Shown here: one piece after another, positions 60,295-64,000 of the stretch | Layout of the letters: every line of letters begins with the position of its first letter | Numbering within the stretch: the stretch's first letter is position 1 | DNA from: Pseudovibrio sp000156235 | GTDB lineage: Bacteria; Pseudomonadota; Alphaproteobacteria; Rhizobiales; Stappiaceae | NCBI RefSeq assembly: GCF_000156235.1 | Contig: NZ_DS996809.1 | Span: forward strand, 62,001-126,000 | Reading direction: 5' to 3' | DNA length: 64,000 bases | Position numbers and translations under genes: made by a program | Notes under the pieces: model-generated | What the model saw: only the letters and a program-made list of their open reading frames with translations | The model's database searches: none | Told to the model about the DNA's origin: nothing

Positions 60295-62388
60295 ATGAAT
60301 AAACCAGTTCCACCACGCGCTCAGATGCGCACTCACGAAACCAGCCATCACGGTTTTACCCGCAACGAGCCTTATGCCTGGCTGCGCGCAGACAACTGGC
60401 AAGAGGTTATGCGCGATCCTGAGGTACTTGATTCAGAGATCCGCGCGTATCTGGAAGCCGAGAACGCTTATACCACAAGCGAAATGGCAGATACTGAAGA
60501 GCTACAAAAAGCTCTGTTTGCAGAAATGAAGGGACGCATCAAGGAAGACGACAGCTCGGTTCCCTCCCCTGATGGCGAGTATGCCTATGCCACCAAGTTT
60601 GTTGAAGGCGGGCAGCATCCCAAGTTCGTCCGCAGCAAGCGAGATGGCAGCGACCCTATCGTGCTGGTTGATGGAGACCTTGAAGCAGACGGAAAAGCCT
60701 ACTTCAAGTTTGGCGGCGCGTCTCACAGCGACGACCACAAATACCTAGCCTGGGCTTATGACGATAAAGGCTCTGAGTACTACACCCTCAAGATCCGCGA
60801 TACCGCAACTGGCGAAGATCTGGAAGACACCATTCCGGATACTGGTGCCGGAGGTGTCTGGTCCAAAGACGGTCAGTATCTGTTTTATGTTGAGGTAGAT
60901 GCAAACCATCGCCCATCCAAACTCTTCCGCCACAAGCTTGGCACACCACGCACCGAGGATGCGCTGGTTTATGAAGAGAAGGATACGAGCTTCTTCGTTG
61001 GGCTTGGCCGAACCCAGTCTAGCCGCTTCATCTGCATTGGTTCAGGAGATCATGAGACCACCGAGGTCTGGCTGATCCCGGCTGATGATCCTTTGGCAAA
61101 GCCTACGCTGGTGGCTGAGCGTGAGACCGGCGTTGAATATTCCGTTGAAGACAATGGTGATCGTCTGTTGATCCTCACCAACGCTGGTGAGGCGGAAGAT
61201 TTCAAGATCGTGAGCGTGCCGCTCGTGGCGCAGTTGGCAATGCCGGGTAAATCACATTGGGTGGATCTAATCGCGCATAAGCCGGGCCGTCTGATCCTGT
61301 CTCATGACGTTTACAAGGACTACATGGTCTGGCTGGAACGTGTTGACGGCTTGCCGCGCATTGTGGTGCATCGCTTCATCGACGGCATTTCTCATGTGAT
61401 CGAGTTTGATGAGGAAGCTTACAGCCTTGGTATGGCAAGCGGGTTTGAGTACGATACCAGCACCATTCGCTTCACCTACTCTTCCATGACCACACCAAGC
61501 GAGGTTTATGATTATGACCTTGCAACACGTGATCGCGTTCTGCGCAAACGTCAGGAAGTGCCTTCTGGCCATGATGCTTCTGAATACATCACCCGCCGGC
61601 TGATGGCTCCGTCCCATGATGGAACACTGGTTCCGGTGTCCCTGCTGTATAAGCGATCCACCGTTCTGGATGGTAGTGCACCTTGCCTGCTTTACGGGTA
61701 CGGCTCCTACGGCATATCCATTCCGGCCAGCTTCTCTACCAATACACTATCTCTGGTAGATCGCGGCTTTGTTTATGCCATCGCTCACATCCGGGGTGGC
61801 AAGGACAAGGGCTATGCCTGGTACAAGAATGGTCGCCGTGAGTTCAAGAAGAACACCTTCTATGATTTCATAGCCTCCGCCAAGTTCCTTGCCAGTGAAG
61901 GCTTCACATCACATGATCGGATTGTTGCTCATGGTGGCTCTGCTGGCGGTATGCTGATGGGGGCCTGTGCGAACATGGCACCAGAAGCATTTGCTGCGAT
62001 GATCGCTGAAGTGCCGTTCGTAGATGTGCTCACAACCATGCTGGACGATACTTTGCCATTGACCCCGATTGAGTGGCCGGAATGGGGTGACCCTATCCGC
62101 GACAAGAGCGCTTATGGTTACATTGCTTCCTACTCACCAATCGATAACGTGGACGCAAAGGACTATCCAGCCATCTTTGCTCTTGGTGGCCTGACTGACC
62201 CACGCGTGACCTATTGGGAGCCTGCCAAATGGGTCGCGACTTTGCGCGAGAAAAAGACCAACGACAACCTCACCATGCTACGCACAAACATGGACGCTGG
62301 CCACGGCGGTGCTTCCGGTCGATTTGATCGCCTGAAAGAGGTCGCACTGGTTTATGCTTTTGCCTTGAAACAGACCGGCAAAGCTTAA
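60295..62388 (+). CDS. ptrB: Oligopeptidase B (S9 prolyl-oligopeptidase family)
   Basis: The 697-residue protein has an N-terminal beta-propeller (AWLRADNWQEVMRDPEVL start, repeated blade motifs) and a C-terminal alpha/beta hydrolase with Ser in HGGSAGGMLMG near residue 548, Asp in the GGLTDPRV region and His in DAGHGG near 668. Oligopeptidase B cuts after basic residues in short peptides. Length and motifs (YGSYG, IRGGKDKGYAWYKNGR) fit PtrB. Confidence 0.93.
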   Translation: MNKPVPPRAQMRTHETSHHGFTRNEPYAWLRADNWQEVMRDPEVLDSEIRAYLEAENAYTTSEMADTEELQKALFAEMKGRIKEDDSSVPSPDGEYAYATKFVEGGQHPKFVRSKRDGSDPIVLVDGDLEADGKAYFKFGGASHSDDHKYLAWAYDDKGSEYYTLKIRDTATGEDLEDTIPDTGAGGVWSKDGQYLFYVEVDANHRPSKLFRHKLGTPRTEDALVYEEKDTSFFVGLGRTQSSRFICIGSGDHETTEVWLIPADDPLAKPTLVAERETGVEYSVEDNGDRLLILTNAGEAEDFKIVSVPLVAQLAMPGKSHWVDLIAHKPGRLILSHDVYKDYMVWLERVDGLPRIVVHRFIDGISHVIEFDEEAYSLGMASGFEYDTSTIRFTYSSMTTPSEVYDYDLATRDRVLRKRQEVPSGHDASEYITRRLMAPSHDGTLVPVSLLYKRSTVLDGSAPCLLYGYGSYGISIPASFSTNTLSLVDRGFVYAIAHIRGGKDKGYAWYKNGRREFKKNTFYDFIASAKFLASEGFTSHDRIVAHGGSAGGMLMGACANMAPEAFAAMIAEVPFVDVLTTMLDDTLPLTPIEWPEWGDPIRDKSAYGYIASYSPIDNVDAKDYPAIFALGGLTDPRVTYWEPAKWVATLREKKTNDNLTMLRTNMDAGHGGASGRFDRLKEVALVYAFALKQTGKA

Positions 62389-62407
62389 GAACGATAAGTC
62401 TTACAGC

Positions 62408-62440
62408 AAAAAAGGCGCCTCACTTCGGGGCGCCTTTTTT
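62408..62440 (+). terminator. Intrinsic terminator after ptrB
   Basis: A GC-rich stem GGCGCC / GGCGCC extended by AAAAAA / TTTTTT with a 9-base loop lies about 20 bp after the ptrB stop. Confidence 0.92.
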
Positions 62441-62560
62441 CTATTCAATAACGCTGCAAGTTTACCTTAACCTTGTTCTCAGTTCGAAAAGCTCTGTTAG
62501 GAATGCCGGAACCAAGAAAGAGCTAGAATTTGCAGGTCTAATGAGGAGTGAAAGCTCCTC

Positions 62561-62977
62561 TTGGCGCTCAATGTTAAAGACATAAACAACAATAAAAGTC
62601 TGGAACATCCTGTGCGTGCCGTTCTTGTCATTCTACTCTTGTTCGCCTTCCCACCTGCGCAAGCATCCGCTCAGGTCAACAACAAGCTGTATCCTTTCAA
62701 TCATTTAATCCCGAATGATCTGCGGTCGGCGCCGCGGATTTATGGGTCGCAGTATGATTGTCGGATACGGGTGAAGGAGGATGGGGCTGAGAATGTTTAT
62801 CAGGCGTTTGTGACAGGGTACTTCAGCGATCCGAGCCGGAACATTTCCAGCGTGGCGTGTTTCAGGACCATGGAGAAGTGTCAGGCTTATCTGAATTTTA
62901 TGCGTGGCTATTTGGAGCTCACGCGCAGTGCCAGTTGCCAGCATGGTTATTACAAAGGACTTTTCGGCTGGTTTTAA
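62561..62977 (+). CDS. Exported Cys-rich protein of unknown function, paralogue 1
   Basis: The 138-residue frame starts with TTG; a GTG at 62612 would begin directly at the signal peptide (VRAVLVILLLFAFPPAQASAQ). The mature part has four Cys in QYDCRIRV, ACFRTMEKCQAYL and SCQHGYYKGLFG. It is clearly paralogous to the next gene. I do not recognise the family. Confidence 0.7.
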   Translation: MALNVKDINNNKSLEHPVRAVLVILLLFAFPPAQASAQVNNKLYPFNHLIPNDLRSAPRIYGSQYDCRIRVKEDGAENVYQAFVTGYFSDPSRNISSVACFRTMEKCQAYLNFMRGYLELTRSASCQHGYYKGLFGWF

Positions 62978-63024
62978 AACAACATTGACAGAAGAGGCCG
63001 TTAAGGCCCGAAAGCGTTGAGTAC

Positions 63025-63408
63025 ATGAAGACGATTGCCCCCCTCGCCTGCTTTGCTGCGGCGTCTCTCTTTCTTGTGAGTTGCAGTCAACCACCCAGCA
63101 CCAACTATCTGGAACGCCAGCTTATTCCTCGCACTGGACCTATCATGCCACGCGTGAGAGGCACGCAATATGATTGCTCCATAGCCACTGCTGAGCATGG
63201 CGCTGCCAATGTTTGGCAGGCGAATGTGGGTGGGCGTGTCTTAAGTGATAACCAGCCTTACAACGTTTCGACAGAGGCTTGCTTTACAACTCAAAGTGAG
63301 TGCGAAGCTTTCCTCTATCTGATGAATGGGGTTCTGGACCAGATCATCACTTCTCGCTGCCAGATGGGTTACGAGAAAAGCTTCTTTGATAAGCTTTTCG
63401 GCTCCTGA
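63025..63408 (+). CDS. Cys-rich lipoprotein of unknown function, paralogue 2
   Basis: The 127-residue protein has a lipoprotein signal ending in FLVSC, then QYDCSIATAEHGAANVWQANV, ACFTTQSECEAFLYLM and RCQMGYEKSFFDKLFGS. Positions of four Cys and the QYDC, F-Y-L-M and C-x-G-Y motifs match paralogue 1, which lies 47 bp upstream. Probably envelope proteins. Confidence 0.8.
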   Translation: MKTIAPLACFAAASLFLVSCSQPPSTNYLERQLIPRTGPIMPRVRGTQYDCSIATAEHGAANVWQANVGGRVLSDNQPYNVSTEACFTTQSECEAFLYLMNGVLDQIITSRCQMGYEKSFFDKLFGS

Positions 63409-63409
63409 T

Positions 63410-64000
63410 CTATCTGAAACTGACAAATAACTCCGGCGTTGTTGCATATGACTGACAGGTCAGGATTGCGCCTTTGGCGACCTCTGCGTCTTCCAATGCC
63501 ATTCTGGCCTGCATATGTACGGCCCCACTCTTGATCTGTGCCTTACATGCGCCGCAGATGCCGGACTGGCAGGAGTATGGTGGTTCCAAACCTGCTGCGC
63601 GAACTGCGTTCATTATGGACTGACCTTCCGCCACTTCCAGCTCAATGGCCTCTCCGTAATAATCGAGCTTGAGCAGTGCCGGAACGCTGCTAACATCAAC
63701 TGGAGCGCCTGTATCACTACCAAAGCTCTCTGCGTGGATTCGATCAGCCGGAACGTCACAATTATGGAGAGCACCACGGACGTCGTTGTTCATAGAACCC
63801 GGACCGCAAATGAAATATTGGGCATCCTGAGCAATCGGGCGACATTCAGACAGGTACTCCAGAATGACATCCTTGGAGATCCGGCCAGATTTCCAGGGTG
63901 AGAACATGGACCACATGGATGGTTTTGAGAGAATATGCCTGACTTCAAGCTGAGCTGGGTAGCGTTCAGCCAACTGCTCCAGATGATCCTTAAAGATGAT
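63410..64000 (-). CDS. Ferredoxin reductase-type oxidoreductase with C-terminal 2Fe-2S domain (partial)
   Basis: The 5' part lies beyond the right edge; the frame stays open to the last base. Visible are the NAD-binding end of an FNR domain (QYFICGPGSMNNDVRGAL) and a C-terminal plant-type ferredoxin with CQSGICGACKAQIKSG and a fourth Cys in ILTCQSYA. Such proteins (PaaE or hybrid-cluster-protein reductase type) pass electrons from NAD(P)H to an oxygenase. The partner is outside the window. Confidence 0.88.
   Translation of the reverse strand: MIFKDHLEQLAERYPAQLEVRHILSKPSMWSMFSPWKSGRISKDVILEYLSECRPIAQDAQYFICGPGSMNNDVRGALHNCDVPADRIHAESFGSDTGAPVDVSSVPALLKLDYYGEAIELEVAEGQSIMNAVRAAGLEPPYSCQSGICGACKAQIKSGAVHMQARMALEDAEVAKGAILTCQSYATTPELFVSFR

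Noticed and set aside
1..64000. CRISPR arrays, rRNA, tRNA or insertion sequences
   Set aside because: I saw no regular repeat-spacer array, no transposase gene and no tRNA- or rRNA-like sequence while reading both strands; a dedicated scan was not possible.

Overview
The window is a 64 kb piece of an alphaproteobacterial chromosome, most likely from the Hyphomicrobiales (Rhizobiales). The evidence is rhizobial-style gene order (ccmIEFH-degP-two-component pair-glnE-pleC-pepN, feuPQ), a MucR regulator, DUF1491/DUF2336/DUF6456/DUF5330 genes, and interspersed palindromes with a CCGAAAACCGG / CCACTTTTCGG core. The moderate GC content and the Mrp antiporter would fit a marine Stappiaceae genome such as Pseudovibrio; this genus-level guess is inference. 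There is one 664-base run of N (50071-50734).

Layout. 0-3.3 kb: the start of a peptide ABC transporter ATPase (cut by the window edge), a membrane adenylate/guanylate cyclase and a CoA-transferase. 3.6-23 kb: pepN, pleC, glnE, an OmpR-type two-component pair, degP, an alpha/beta hydrolase, the ccmIEFH heme-lyase operon and a conserved unknown. 23.3-26.4 kb: a 17-kDa-antigen-like lipoprotein, FeuQ/FeuP and a PepSY protein. 26.5-41.0 kb: a complete gene transfer agent (GTA) structural cluster on the minus strand, g1 (TerS) through g15, with no integrase or replication genes. 41.5-49.1 kb: a YcgN-type protein, a class A PBP with DUF1214/DUF1254 partners, DUF2336 and DUF1491 proteins and a peptidoglycan-binding membrane protein. 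49.6-50.9 kb: a DUF5330 gene and sufE, both cut by the N run. 50.9-52.1 kb: a coupled pair, a DnaA-domain-IV-like HTH protein and a DUF6456 protein, with the architecture of the GTA activators GafY/GafZ (fused in Rhodobacter GafA). 52.5-64 kb: mucR, the mrpABCDEFG antiporter operon with a frameshifted mrpG, msrB, oligopeptidase B, two tandem paralogous Cys-rich exported proteins and a truncated ferredoxin-reductase gene.

Most interesting reading. The GTA cluster sits about 10 kb from its likely activators. Upstream of g1 is a near-consensus sigma70 promoter (TTGACA-17 bp-TAGGGT), followed by a strongly structured leader of about 110 nt that ends in an intrinsic terminator before g1. Two further terminator-like hairpins lie in the same direction inside the operon (g4/g5 and g12/g11 spacers). 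This is the layout expected if a GafZ-like factor makes RNA polymerase read through terminators, so the cluster would be silent by default and switched on by activation plus antitermination. No experimental data are available here; this is a prediction from sequence.
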